Part shown: piece by piece, positions 8,883 to 17,439 of the stretch
Numbering within the stretch: the stretch's first letter is position 1
Layout of the letters: the number at the start of each line of letters is the position of its first letter
Origin: Paenibacillus macquariensis
GTDB taxonomy: Bacteria; Bacillota; Bacilli; Paenibacillales; Paenibacillaceae
Direction: 5' to 3'
Length of the DNA stretch: 64,000 bases
Assembly: GCF_900156375.1 (NCBI RefSeq)
Contig: NZ_FTNK01000003.1
Coordinates: 62,001 to 126,000 of the forward strand
Translations under genes and position numbers: made by a program
The notes under the pieces: generated by a model
What the model was told of the DNA's origin: nothing
Databases searched by the model: none
The model's input: only the letters and a program-made list of their open reading frames with translations

Positions 8883-10313
8883 ATGATGTGGGTCCTTATT
8901 GCATTGTTTGTATTTATTTTTCAAATGGCAACGATACTAATCCTTGAATTTCGAAATCCAGCAAAAGCGCTAGCGTGGATGTTTATATTATTTTGCTTTC
9001 CACTGGTTGGCTTTATTGTGTATTACTTTGTAGCCCAGGAATACAGTAAACGTAAGAAGGTTCGTTCAAAAGGATCACGATTATTTCGGGAAATCCGCGA
9101 TCGATTATGGGAAGAAGCTGTCATTGTAGATCATGTGGAAGAGATGAAGAATCATAAGTTCCACACTCAAAAGCGCTTGTTTAATTTGCTATCGAATATA
9201 TCAGAGAGTCCGATAACGGGTTGCAATGAAAGTCGGGTTCTAACGGATGGGAAAGAAGCCTATCAAGCCATGCTTGAGGCAATGAAGTCCGCAGAGGATC
9301 ATATTCATGTTGAATTTTATATTTTTAGGGATGATATGATCGGCACTGAATTTCAGGACGTTATGATTCGCAAGGCACAGACAGGAGTTAAGGTTCGTAT
9401 TGTTTGTGATGGGGTTGGAAGTCATCACTTAAAGAGAACGTTTATTAACCGATTTAAAGAAGCGGGTGTTGAATTTTACTTTTTCCTTCCGCCCGTTATT
9501 GCTACCCTTGATCGTCGTATTAATTACAGAAATCATCGTAAGATTATTATTGTAGATGGTAAAAAGGGATTCGTAGGAGGTCTTAATGTAGGTGATGATT
9601 ATTTAGGCTTATATCCTGAAGTGGGATATTGGAGGGATACTCACTTGGAAGTGGAAGGTGATGCGGTTTATTTTCTGCAAAATATATTCCTTAACGATTG
9701 GAAATTAGCTTCAAGTCAGCGAATTATTGATCCTAACCTTTTTCCAGCGCATGAATGTCGTGGAGATCAGCAAATTCAAATTTTGAGCAGTGGTCCTGAT
9801 CAAGTGTGGGATGCTATTCAGGAGATGTGTTTTGGAGCCATAGCAATTGCGAACGAAAGGATATGGATTACATCTCCATACTTTATCCCTGATCCAGCTA
9901 TATATGAGGCACTCAAGTCTGCTGCGGTGAGTGGTGTGGATGTACGAATTATTATTCCTTGGAAGCCGGATTCGCAGTTTGTTCATTATGCATCCTTGTC
10001 TTATGTAGAAGAATTGCTAGAAGCTGGCGTCCGTTTCTTTCAATACCGGAAAGGCTTTGTACATGCCAAAATTCTAATTGTGGATGATCTGCTGGCATCT
10101 GTGGGTACAGCGAATATGGATATGCGGAGCTTTTTCTGTAACTTCGAGCTGACCGCAGTATTATTTGAAGAGGGTATGATACAACGTATTGTGAAAGACT
10201 TCGAAGATGATCTTCAAGATTGTACAGAGATACAACCTAGTGAATTTATAACAAGGTCTCGTCTACAGAAGGGAAGGGAGTTATTAAGTCGTATGTTATC
10301 CCCATTATTATAA
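8883..10313 (+). CDS. cls: Cardiolipin synthase (phospholipase D family)
   Basis: A 476-residue cardiolipin synthase that joins phosphatidylglycerol molecules into cardiolipin at the membrane. Two N-terminal transmembrane helices (about residues 2-22 and 32-52) are followed by two phospholipase D catalytic motifs, HRKIIIVDGKKGFVGG and HAKILIVDDLLASVGTAN, both complete HxK(x)4D. The ATG at 8883 is preferred because GAGG at 8871 is 8 bases before it; a GTG at 8865 in frame would have no such site. The length is normal for the ClsA group. It appears to be a single-gene unit. Confidence 0.92.
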   Translation: MMWVLIALFVFIFQMATILILEFRNPAKALAWMFILFCFPLVGFIVYYFVAQEYSKRKKVRSKGSRLFREIRDRLWEEAVIVDHVEEMKNHKFHTQKRLFNLLSNISESPITGCNESRVLTDGKEAYQAMLEAMKSAEDHIHVEFYIFRDDMIGTEFQDVMIRKAQTGVKVRIVCDGVGSHHLKRTFINRFKEAGVEFYFFLPPVIATLDRRINYRNHRKIIIVDGKKGFVGGLNVGDDYLGLYPEVGYWRDTHLEVEGDAVYFLQNIFLNDWKLASSQRIIDPNLFPAHECRGDQQIQILSSGPDQVWDAIQEMCFGAIAIANERIWITSPYFIPDPAIYEALKSAAVSGVDVRIIIPWKPDSQFVHYASLSYVEELLEAGVRFFQYRKGFVHAKILIVDDLLASVGTANMDMRSFFCNFELTAVLFEEGMIQRIVKDFEDDLQDCTEIQPSEFITRSRLQKGRELLSRMLSPLL

Positions 10314-10356
10314 AGAAAATTTGTGCCAACTCATTTATTATTCATAATAGACTCTG

Positions 10357-10365
10357 TGGTATAAT
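10357..10365 (+). promoter_or_regulatory. Extended -10 promoter of the YitT-family gene
   Basis: TGGTATAAT gives an extended TGnTATAAT element about 45 bases before the gene. No clear -35 element is seen at 17 bases, as is common with extended -10 promoters. Confidence 0.55.
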
Positions 10366-10410
10366 ATAAAACATAGACGAAATAAGGATAATATGAATAG
10401 GGGGAGTTTT

Positions 10411-11325
10411 GTGAGTAAAAGTACAAACATTATTGAAGATGATATTGTAAAGCAACCAAATTTTCCACCCAAAGCACCTGTTTTGAAGACAGTTCAGTTA
10501 CTCCGAGTGGTTATGATGATTATTGGAGCGCTATTTGTCTCTGTGGCACTCGAAATTTTTCTAGTACCCAATAATATCATTGATGGAGGAATAACAGGGA
10601 TATCGATTATGGGGTCGCACTTTGCGGAATTACCTCTGGGAATATTTCTAACCCTCTTTAACCTTCCATTTCTATTTCTTGGTTACAAACAAATTGGTAA
10701 AACATTTGCTTTATCGACATTATTCTCTATTATTGTAATGTCTTCAGGGACTTATTTCTTACATCCGGTTGCCCCACTTACGACTGACCCCCTTCTTGGT
10801 GCCGTATTTGGTGGTGTTATTCTTGGAGTTGGTGTAGGGCTTGTTATTCGTGCAGGTGGATCAACAGATGGAACGGAAATTGTAGCTATTCTTTTGAGTA
10901 AGAAGTCTCCCTTCTCTGTTGGGGAAGTTGTTATGTTTATAAATCTATTCATACTTAGTAGTGCGGGGTTCGTCTTTGGATGGGACCATGCTATGTATTC
11001 CTTAATAGCTTATTATATTGCTTTCAAATTGATTGACGTTACCAATGAAGGTATGGATCAATCGAAATCAGTCTGGATCATCAGTGAACAATATAGAGAT
11101 ATCGGTGACGCCTTAACACAACGTCTTGGACGTGGTGTAACGTATCTCGAAGGTGAAGGATCCTATTCTGGTGAGAATAAGAAGGTTATCTTCGTTGTTA
11201 TTACTCGACTAGAGGAAGCCAAATTGAAAACGATTGTTGCGGAATGGGATAAAGACGCATTTATCGCAATCGGTAATATTCATGACGTCAAAGGCGGACG
11301 CTTTAAGAAGAAAGCAATCCATTAA
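10411..11325 (+). CDS. YitT family membrane protein (DUF161/DUF2179)
   Basis: About 304 residues with five or six transmembrane helices in the first 200 and a soluble C-terminal DUF2179 domain (roughly residues 215-300, with GRGVTYLEGEGSYSGE and a final IHDVKGG). Members are abundant in Bacillota and their transport role is poorly defined. The GTG at 10411 is chosen because AGGGGGA lies 5 bases before it; the ATG at 10393 has no ribosome site. It has its own promoter and ends just before a hairpin shared with the convergent ligD. Confidence 0.85.
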   Translation: MSKSTNIIEDDIVKQPNFPPKAPVLKTVQLLRVVMMIIGALFVSVALEIFLVPNNIIDGGITGISIMGSHFAELPLGIFLTLFNLPFLFLGYKQIGKTFALSTLFSIIVMSSGTYFLHPVAPLTTDPLLGAVFGGVILGVGVGLVIRAGGSTDGTEIVAILLSKKSPFSVGEVVMFINLFILSSAGFVFGWDHAMYSLIAYYIAFKLIDVTNEGMDQSKSVWIISEQYRDIGDALTQRLGRGVTYLEGEGSYSGENKKVIFVVITRLEEAKLKTIVAEWDKDAFIAIGNIHDVKGGRFKKKAIH

Positions 11326-11354
11326 ATCTAAAATTAATGACATAAATATATGTG

Positions 11355-11387
11355 ATAAGCCCGGAGAGTACTACTATCCGGGCTTAT
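11355..11387. terminator. Hairpin between convergent yitT-like gene and ligD
   Basis: A perfect 11-bp stem, ATAAGCCCGGA with TCCGGGCTTAT. Its right arm overlaps the last codon of ligD. T-tracts are poor on both sides, so termination strength is uncertain. Confidence 0.55.
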
Positions 11388-12277
11388 CTGTGCTTTAAAT
11401 GATGCAGTATATGTTGAAGAGGTTGTGGAGGGATAAGACGAAGTAGATCGCCATGTTCCATTAGCCTCGCTTCAATATTCAATAGATGAAAGTCTAACGG
11501 AGAGACATTGTTATGAACTTCCTCCCATGTTAGAGGTGTAGAGACTGTAGCTCGTGCTCTAGCACGGGGAGTGTAAGGTGCTGCCAACGTTTTACCTGCA
11601 TAATGCTGTAAATAATCAAAGTATATTTTATCCCCTCTGTGTTTCTTCAGCCTTTCTAGCGTAAATAGCTCAGGATGGCGCTCCTCAACATAACGTCCCA
11701 CGAAATGCCCAATCTTCCGTAAATCGTCGAAAGTGATTCCTTCTTCCACAGGGATGATAATCTGAACACCGGTTGCTCCTGATGTTTTGGGAGTAGACTG
11801 TATTCCTAACGAGGAGAGAACCTCGCCTACGAGTGCTGTCGCTTCCATGATCCGTGGCTCGATTTCAAGTGATGGATCTAGATCGATCATCCACTCACAA
11901 GGTAGCTCGCTATGAGCATAATGAAGAGATGGATGGAATTCCAATGCGGCTAAATTTCCAAGCCAGAGTAGATCAGGTAATCCATGAAGCACAATATACG
12001 AAATATCATCATGTGTAATTGTGGATACATAAGGTGGAAGTGGGGAAGGCGCATTCTTTTGATAGAAGAAATCCCCATTCACACCATTGGGATAACGGAT
12101 CGTAGTCAACAGACGGTTCCTACAGTAAGGAAGTAAGTAAGGAGCAAGTAATGCAAGCTTTTGTAAATAAATCGCCTTGGTAATTCCCATTTCGGGCCAT
12201 AGTAATTTGTCGGGGTTGGATACAGCAATTTGCTGACCTTCCACGATAATACTTCCTTTAAGGCGAGCAGGTGACAT
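11384..12277 (-). CDS. ligD: LigD polymerase domain protein (non-homologous end joining)
   Basis: A 297-residue stand-alone polymerase/primase domain of the LigD family, which adds nucleotides, often ribonucleotides, to broken ends before sealing. The family opening ISNPDKLLWPE-like segment (VSNPDKLLWPEMGITK), the metal-binding MIDLDPS motif and the SGATGVQI motif are present. No ligase or 3'-phosphoesterase domain is attached, unlike the two-domain Bacillus enzyme, so a separate ATP-dependent ligase must exist elsewhere. It lies 25 bases downstream of ku on the same strand, with its own AGAGGG site, and should be co-transcribed with it. Confidence 0.88.
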   Translation of the reverse strand: MSPARLKGSIIVEGQQIAVSNPDKLLWPEMGITKAIYLQKLALLAPYLLPYCRNRLLTTIRYPNGVNGDFFYQKNAPSPLPPYVSTITHDDISYIVLHGLPDLLWLGNLAALEFHPSLHYAHSELPCEWMIDLDPSLEIEPRIMEATALVGEVLSSLGIQSTPKTSGATGVQIIIPVEEGITFDDLRKIGHFVGRYVEERHPELFTLERLKKHRGDKIYFDYLQHYAGKTLAAPYTPRARARATVSTPLTWEEVHNNVSPLDFHLLNIEARLMEHGDLLRLIPPQPLQHILHHLKHR

Positions 12278-12302
12278 TATTCAATAGCCCTCTTTTCTAC
12301 GT

Positions 12303-13151
12303 CTAAGATACTGTCTTTTTGTTCTTAGAAGGGGTTGTGCTTCCACTTCGTTTTCGCTTAGGTTTACCAGCATCGGTAACAATGGGTTTCACCGCTTCGA
12401 TACTTGCTTGAAGTGCTGCCATGAGGTCAATGACATTGGTCTCTTGTCGAGCTGGGGCAATTTTAACTTCTTCGCCAGCGACTTTATTCTGAATCAGTTG
12501 TAGCAACGCTACGCGATAATCATCTGTGTATTTCACCGGATCAAATGGGGTTGAGAGCTGTTCGATAAGCATCTTAGCCATATCCATTTCTTTATCATTC
12601 ACGACAGTCTGTTCCGGGAGATTGGGTACTTGAGAGACTGGCCGAATCTCATCGGGATAAAAGATAGTCTCAATAGCTAAACATTTATCCAGTACACGAA
12701 TGGCGGCTAAGCTACTCTTAGACCGGATCGAGATTTTGGCAATGCCTATTTTACCAGATTGACGCATCGCTTCCATAAGAAGCATATAGGCGTTCGAACC
12801 GGCTTGATCCGGAGATAAATAATACGTTTTTTGAAAATAAATAGGATCAATTTCATTCAAATCCACGAAATCTAAAATGGTAATGTTTTTATTATTTTGA
12901 TCGGATAATTGCTCAAGCTCTTCTTTTTCAAATAATACGAATTTTCCCTTCTCATATTCATATCCTTTGGATATTTCCTCCCATTCCACTTCTTTCTCAC
13001 AAACAGGACATTTTCTAACGTATGAAAGTGGGCTTCCACATACTTTATGAACATACCTCATTGAAATATCTTTATCTTCTGTCGCAGAGAACATTTTGAC
13101 TGGGACGTGAACTAATCCAAAACTAATGGCACCTTTCCATACGGTATGCAT
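12303..13151 (-). CDS. ku: Ku protein (non-homologous end joining)
   Basis: A 282-residue bacterial Ku homologue. It forms a homodimeric ring on double-strand ends and recruits LigD. The N-terminus (TVWKGAISFGLVHVPVKM) and the family segment with DFVDLNEIDPIYFQKTYYL are clear. The last 40 residues are basic and disordered (KRKRSGSTTPSKNKK), the tail thought to aid DNA sliding. A pair CGSPLSYVRKCPVC could bind zinc. AGGAGTG precedes the ATG. In spore formers Ku and LigD protect the dormant or germinating chromosome; the divergent neighbours here are spore genes. Confidence 0.92.
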   Translation of the reverse strand: MHTVWKGAISFGLVHVPVKMFSATEDKDISMRYVHKVCGSPLSYVRKCPVCEKEVEWEEISKGYEYEKGKFVLFEKEELEQLSDQNNKNITILDFVDLNEIDPIYFQKTYYLSPDQAGSNAYMLLMEAMRQSGKIGIAKISIRSKSSLAAIRVLDKCLAIETIFYPDEIRPVSQVPNLPEQTVVNDKEMDMAKMLIEQLSTPFDPVKYTDDYRVALLQLIQNKVAGEEVKIAPARQETNVIDLMAALQASIEAVKPIVTDAGKPKRKRSGSTTPSKNKKTVS

Positions 13152-13274
13152 GAATGATCACTCCTATTTTTTTTGGAAAAGGATAAGAAATAAGTTCAAG
13201 TACTTCGCTTAAATATCTTGCTGAGTTAACAGGTAGTATATCCAATAAGCAATCGTTTTAGTGGATCAACTTGT

Positions 13275-13304
13275 GCATGACAGGATTAGATGTGGGGCAT
13301 TTTA
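13275..13304 (+). promoter_or_regulatory. Candidate sigma-G (forespore) promoter
   Basis: GCATG (13275-13279) and CATTTTA (13298-13304) match the forespore sigma-G pattern of GHATR and CATnnTA with an 18-base spacer. They lie about 55 bases before a two-gene unit that includes an sspH-type gene. Confidence 0.55.
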
Positions 13305-13357
13305 ATAAGGCAAATTTGAAACCATTATGAACTACTCAGAAGAGGAAGTGATAAGTC

Positions 13358-13567
13358 ATGGGCGATCAAGAAAAAGTAGAAGTAAAAACGATGAATGGGA
13401 ACAACCTTACATCTCCTGAGTCGGACAATGATGAAGAAGCTTATCTATTGGATGTGGATCGAATGGTGAATGAAGGTCTGGGTGGTGGACAAGTAACGAT
13501 ATCTAATGGGTACATTGGGGATATTCCACCAGATAAGTTGTTCCTGGAGTCAGAAGACGAGTTCTGA
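13358..13567 (+). CDS. Small acidic protein of unknown function, in a spore gene unit
   Basis: A 69-residue, strongly acidic protein; the middle (LLDVDRMVNEGLGGGQVTIS) looks ordered and both ends look disordered. A GAGGAAGTG ribosome site precedes the ATG. It is 28 bases upstream of the SspH-type gene and behind the same candidate forespore promoter, so a role in the spore is a reasonable guess. I do not recognise the family. Confidence 0.6.
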   Translation: MGDQEKVEVKTMNGNNLTSPESDNDEEAYLLDVDRMVNEGLGGGQVTISNGYIGDIPPDKLFLESEDEF

Positions 13568-13594
13568 ATACGACAGTGAAGAGGAGCGATAATA

Positions 13595-13783
13595 ATGGAC
13601 GTTAGAAGAGCCCTTGATATTTTTAATGACAAGTATAATTATGCCGTTAAATTAGACGGGAAGCCTGTATGGATTGAACAAGTGGATGAATTCAATGGTA
13701 TGGCAACCGTTCAGCTTGGATCACGACCGGATAATACGCATACGGTAAGTGTGGATCGTCTTATTGAAGATGAGCATCAGTAA
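13595..13783 (+). CDS. sspH: H-type small acid-soluble spore protein
   Basis: A 62-residue protein alignable by eye to Bacillus SspH: MDVRRALDIFNDKYNYAVKL, then G-x-PVWIEQVDE-x-N-x-MA and a final VSVDRLIE. Minor SASPs of this type are made in the forespore and packed in the spore core; they are not the DNA-coating alpha/beta class. GAGGAG precedes the ATG. A sigma-G-like promoter lies upstream of the preceding gene and a terminator follows, so the two genes form one unit. Confidence 0.85.
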   Translation: MDVRRALDIFNDKYNYAVKLDGKPVWIEQVDEFNGMATVQLGSRPDNTHTVSVDRLIEDEHQ

Positions 13784-13842
13784 TAACTGAGCAACTATAG
13801 AACACGAACATGACATTGAGCAGATATCATCATAACTTCAGA

Positions 13843-13882
13843 AAGGTTCAATCCGTTGAAAGTAGCGGGTTGGGCCTTTTTT
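13843..13882 (+). terminator. Terminator after sspH
   Basis: AAGGTTCAATCCG pairs with CGGGTTGGGCCTT over 13 positions, three of them G-U, followed by TTTTTT. Confidence 0.75.
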
Positions 13883-14015
13883 ATAATTTTATATAAAGGC
13901 AGATTTATGCATATTATGGAACGAACCATTTCGATTGACGTCTTGTTAAGGTATTGCGAAGTTCTTTTTGAGACGTATCTTGTGCTTCGCATTATGAAAT
14001 AGATGTTGTCGCTTC

Positions 14016-14044
14016 TTGCGGGTCCTAGCGTGGACCGATATAAT
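14016..14044 (+). promoter_or_regulatory. Promoter of the tsaE operon
   Basis: TATAAT at 14039-14044 with TTGCGG 17 bases upstream (14016-14021). The -35 element is weak. Confidence 0.5.
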
Positions 14045-14088
14045 AAAGGTCAAGTTATGATGGAAATGGCCGTAAAGGTGGGTTTATA

Positions 14089-14583
14089 TTGGAAATGAGT
14101 CATGATAAAGAGCAATACATATATACTTCTAATCATTTACAGGACACGGAGGCGCTAGCGGCTTGGCTTGCTGATGTTGCAATTCCAGGGACTGTGATCG
14201 GGCTTGATGGTGACTTAGGTGCGGGGAAGACGGCTTTTTCACAACTATTCGCTAAGCATTTAGGTGTGAAAGGTATCGTGAACAGTCCGACATTTACGAT
14301 TATTAAAGAATATGAAGGTAGATTACCTTTTTATCATATGGATGTGTATCGCCTTTCTATGGATGAAGCGGATGAGCTTGGGCTGGACGAATATTTCTAT
14401 GGCGAAGGTGTATGTTTGGTAGAATGGTCCCAGATCATAAGTGAACTTCTGCCAGAACCTCATTTGCATTTATTTATGGAGACCACGGGAATTGATGAAC
14501 GTAAGATTACGATCCGAGGGTTTGGAAGTCCATATGAGGATTGGTGTTGTAACCTGAATAAGAATGGAGTCTTTAAATCATGA
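14089..14583 (+). CDS. tsaE: tRNA threonylcarbamoyladenosine (t6A) biosynthesis ATPase TsaE
   Basis: A 164-residue P-loop protein with Walker A GDLGAGKTAFSQ, NSPTFTI and the VEWSQ motif of TsaE (YdiB). It supports turnover of the TsaB-TsaD complex that makes t6A at position 37 of tRNAs reading ANN codons. The TTG at 14089 has AAAGGTGG 8 bases upstream; an ATG two codons later is possible. It is the first gene of a tightly packed operon with tsaB, rimI and tsaD, the same order as in Bacillus. TsaC is not in this window. Confidence 0.92.
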   Translation: MEMSHDKEQYIYTSNHLQDTEALAAWLADVAIPGTVIGLDGDLGAGKTAFSQLFAKHLGVKGIVNSPTFTIIKEYEGRLPFYHMDVYRLSMDEADELGLDEYFYGEGVCLVEWSQIISELLPEPHLHLFMETTGIDERKITIRGFGSPYEDWCCNLNKNGVFKS

Positions 14584-15380
14584 ATAAACCACAGAATTCA
14601 GAATCCTTACAACGGATTTTGGCATTGGATACATCCACAACGTCATTATCTGTAGCTATTATGGACAATGGCAAGGTACTACACGAGATCAATGAATTTG
14701 GCGAACGAAATCACTCCATTCGTATTCTCTCGATCGTAGAAGAGGTACTGAAAGCCTCTGCTACATTAAATACAGATGTACAAGGTATTACGGTAGGCGT
14801 CGGTCCAGGTTCTTATACGGGTACTCGTATTGCAGTTACCGCAGCGAAGACGTTGGCTTGGGCTTGGAATGTCCCGGTAGTAGGCATATCAACGCTTCAT
14901 TCATTAGCATATGGCGGCTTTATTCATGCAATAGATGGACAAGAGGATAAGCGGGAATCTGGTCAGATCAATTGGATTATTCCTCTTATTGATGCTAGGC
15001 GTGGTCAAGTATATACAGCACTGTTTAGTGCCTCTGAATCAAGTGCTCCCAATCGTATTGAGCAGGATGCTATACGCTTAATGGAGAAATGGACAGAGGA
15101 GTTACTGCAACGAATCGAGGCTACCTCAGAGGAAGAGAAGCCACAGTCTATCTGGTTCGTAGGGGATGTTAATCTGCATAAAGAGACGGCTGAACGACTT
15201 AGCATACGTCTAGGTGATGCTATCCCACTTCATATCGTTTCATACGATTTGGAGGGTCGATACGTTGGGATGTTAGGAACGGAGAAATTTCTAGCTGGCG
15301 AACAAGATGATATGCATTCACTGGTACCAAATTATACCCAACTTGCTGAGGCGGAAGCCAATCTCCTTCGCAAACCATGA
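14580..15380 (+). CDS. tsaB: t6A biosynthesis protein TsaB
   Basis: A 266-residue ASKHA-fold protein with the opening ILALDTSTTSLSVAI and GITVGVGPGSYTGTRI. TsaB is the inactive paralogue of TsaD that forms the dimer scaffold of the t6A complex. The ATG overlaps the tsaE stop by four bases (ATGA), so translation is coupled. It is somewhat longer than average because of a loop near residues 115-125 and another near 180. Confidence 0.92.
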   Translation: MNKPQNSESLQRILALDTSTTSLSVAIMDNGKVLHEINEFGERNHSIRILSIVEEVLKASATLNTDVQGITVGVGPGSYTGTRIAVTAAKTLAWAWNVPVVGISTLHSLAYGGFIHAIDGQEDKRESGQINWIIPLIDARRGQVYTALFSASESSAPNRIEQDAIRLMEKWTEELLQRIEATSEEEKPQSIWFVGDVNLHKETAERLSIRLGDAIPLHIVSYDLEGRYVGMLGTEKFLAGEQDDMHSLVPNYTQLAEAEANLLRKP

Positions 15381-15399
15381 AGGGAGTTAGGTGATATTA

Positions 15400-15921
15400 A
15401 TGGAACAGAGTAACAATGAGGAACATGAAGGTTTCTCGTTTCGTCTAATGACAATAGAGGATATCCCTAATGTGATGGTCATTGAACATGAGGCATTTAC
15501 ACTACCTTGGTCAGATACAGCTTTTCGTAACGAATTAATGAACAATCTCTTTGCACGTTATTTGGTTATGGAGAACGATGGAAAACCTATTGGATATGCC
15601 GGTATGTGGACGATTGTTGATGAAGCACATGTGACGAATATTGCTATATTGAAGGCATATCGTGGACGCAAATTAGGTGAGCGTCTTTTGGATGAATTGA
15701 TAGAGACGGCTGCTAATATGGGCATGATTCGGATGACATTGGAAGTACGTGTGTCAAATACCATTGCTCAAAGATTGTATGAGAAAAAGGGATTTGTATC
15801 GGTAGGACTTCGCAAAGGTTATTATTCAGACAATCATGAGGATGCTATGATCATGTGGGCAGATTTGCCGCAATACGAGGAGTACGGAAGTAGGGAAGGA
15901 AGCGTAGAGATTGATGAGTGA
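15400..15921 (+). CDS. rimI: Ribosomal-protein-alanine N-acetyltransferase RimI-like
   Basis: A GNAT acetyltransferase of about 173 residues. The acetyl-CoA loop RGRKLGERLLDELI and the C-terminal Y-EKKGF-V-G-R-YY pattern are those of RimI, which acetylates the N-terminus of ribosomal protein S18. The ATG at 15400 follows AGGTGAT; a GTG at 15391 in frame is also possible and would add three residues. It lies between tsaB and tsaD, a placement conserved in Bacillota, and overlaps the start of tsaD. Confidence 0.88.
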   Translation: MEQSNNEEHEGFSFRLMTIEDIPNVMVIEHEAFTLPWSDTAFRNELMNNLFARYLVMENDGKPIGYAGMWTIVDEAHVTNIAILKAYRGRKLGERLLDELIETAANMGMIRMTLEVRVSNTIAQRLYEKKGFVSVGLRKGYYSDNHEDAMIMWADLPQYEEYGSREGSVEIDE

Positions 15922-16966
15922 ACACAAGATCGAAGAACAACCCTGTTATATATTAGCGATCGAGACAAGCTGTGATGAAACGGCTGTAGCTATCGTGAAA
16001 GACGGTCATGTTGTTATGTCCAATCTGATTGCAAGCCAGATTGAGACACATAAAGCTTTTGGCGGAGTGGTACCAGAGGTTGCTTCACGTAAGCATGTTG
16101 AGAATATAACTCTTATGCTTGATGAAGCCGTAACAGCTTCAGGAATCAAGATGACAGATTTATCCGCAATTGCAGTAACGCAGGGTCCCGGGCTTGTAGG
16201 TGCCCTATTGGTCGGAGTTGTAGCTGCTAAAAGTCTCTCTGTGGCTTTAGCTAAACCTTTGATTGGTACACATCATATCGCAGGACATATTTATGCTAAC
16301 CGATTAGTTGGAGAAATTCATTATCCATGTATGGTATTAGTGGTATCTGGCGGTCATACAGAGCTTGTATATATGAAGCAAGAAGGTCAGTTCGAAGTGA
16401 TCGGACGTACGAGGGATGATGCTGTAGGGGAAGCATATGATAAAGTGGCACGATCACTTGGTTTTCCTTACCCTGGAGGACCGCATGTCGATAAGATGGC
16501 TCTGGAGTCTGAGGAGTCTATTGTTCTTCCCCGTGCATGGTTAGAACCAGGATCTTATGATTTCAGCTTCAGTGGCTTGAAGTCAGCGGTATTGAACGTT
16601 ATTAATCAGCGTAAAATGCGTGGAGATGACATGAATCCCGCTGCTATTGCCCGCGGATTCCAAGAATCAGTCGTGGAAGTCCTAGTGACCAAAGCGATAC
16701 GTGCTGTGAAGGCCTATGATGTGAAGCAACTTCTGTTGTGCGGTGGTGTTGCTGCTAACCGTGGACTACGAGCAGAACTTAGTCGACAATGTGATAAAGA
16801 AGGGATAGATCTCTCTATTCCTCCATTCGAATATTGTACTGACAATGCTGCAATGATCGGTGCTGCAGCCTATCTTAAGTGGCGTGAACAATATTTCACA
16901 TCCCTTGATATGAAGGCAGATCCACAACTTTCGTTGGAAGCTTGGGGTAGTAATAGCATAGATTAA
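15914..16966 (+). CDS. tsaD: tRNA N6-adenosine threonylcarbamoyltransferase TsaD
   Basis: A 350-residue ASKHA enzyme that transfers the threonylcarbamoyl group to A37 of tRNA. The opening ILAIETSCDETAVAIV, the metal-binding HHIAGH motif, VSGGHTEL and the nucleotide-site segment GGVAANRGLR are all intact. The ATG at 15914 lies inside the rimI 3' end. The gene was long called gcp in Bacillus. It closes the operon; a strong promoter and two T-box leaders follow within 50 bases. Confidence 0.95.
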   Translation: MSEHKIEEQPCYILAIETSCDETAVAIVKDGHVVMSNLIASQIETHKAFGGVVPEVASRKHVENITLMLDEAVTASGIKMTDLSAIAVTQGPGLVGALLVGVVAAKSLSVALAKPLIGTHHIAGHIYANRLVGEIHYPCMVLVVSGGHTELVYMKQEGQFEVIGRTRDDAVGEAYDKVARSLGFPYPGGPHVDKMALESEESIVLPRAWLEPGSYDFSFSGLKSAVLNVINQRKMRGDDMNPAAIARGFQESVVEVLVTKAIRAVKAYDVKQLLLCGGVAANRGLRAELSRQCDKEGIDLSIPPFEYCTDNAAMIGAAAYLKWREQYFTSLDMKADPQLSLEAWGSNSID

Positions 16967-17013
16967 ATGAGGTATACATTCATTGGGATAAGAGTCATGT
17001 GGACATTCGCTTA

Positions 17014-17042
17014 TTGACAATTGTATTTAGGGTAGATATAAT
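17014..17042 (+). promoter_or_regulatory. Sigma-A promoter of the leuA leader
   Basis: TTGACA at 17014-17019 and TATAAT at 17037-17042, both perfect, with a 17-base spacer. Confidence 0.85.
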
Positions 17043-17048
17043 CAGTTT

Positions 17049-17413
17049 AAATTTCAGATTGTGATAAACGTGATGAACAAGAGTAGTAAGGTTATCCTGG
17101 ATATTAGAGAGCTGCGGGTTGGTGCAACGCAGTCGAAGGAACCTGAACTCGCTTGGGAGCGGAGCGGTGGAATGCTGTGAGGAATGAGTCGTCACAGGCC
17201 CAGTAAGTGCACGCTGGGGAGTATACCGTTACGTTAGCCTCCGTAAGAGGGTAAGCCAGTTAGTCCATTTCTTAACGTTAGTTATGGCTGAAGGCGTTTG
17301 AGGGGTTCTTCCCATAATCCTATGTTTACATGGGTAGGAAGGACAACAAGAGTGGTACCGCGAATGGGTGAACAGCCTGTCGTCTCTTGATTTAAGAGAT
17401 GACGGGCTTTTTT
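17049..17413 (+). promoter_or_regulatory. T-box riboswitch 1 (leucine) of leuA
   Basis: A T-box leader with AGAGAGCTG and GGTTGGTGCAACGC of stem I, a probable specifier CTC at 17148-17150 (in GAACTCGC), the T-box sequence AACAAGAGTGGTACCGCG at 17345-17362, and a terminator stem 17376-17406 with TTTTTT. The TGGT of the T-box pairs with an ACCA tRNA end, as for tRNA-Leu. Uncharged tRNA-Leu would stabilise the antiterminator. It is followed by a second T-box before leuA. Confidence 0.9.
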
Positions 17414-17439
17414 GTATACAAAAATAGAAATATCAACAC

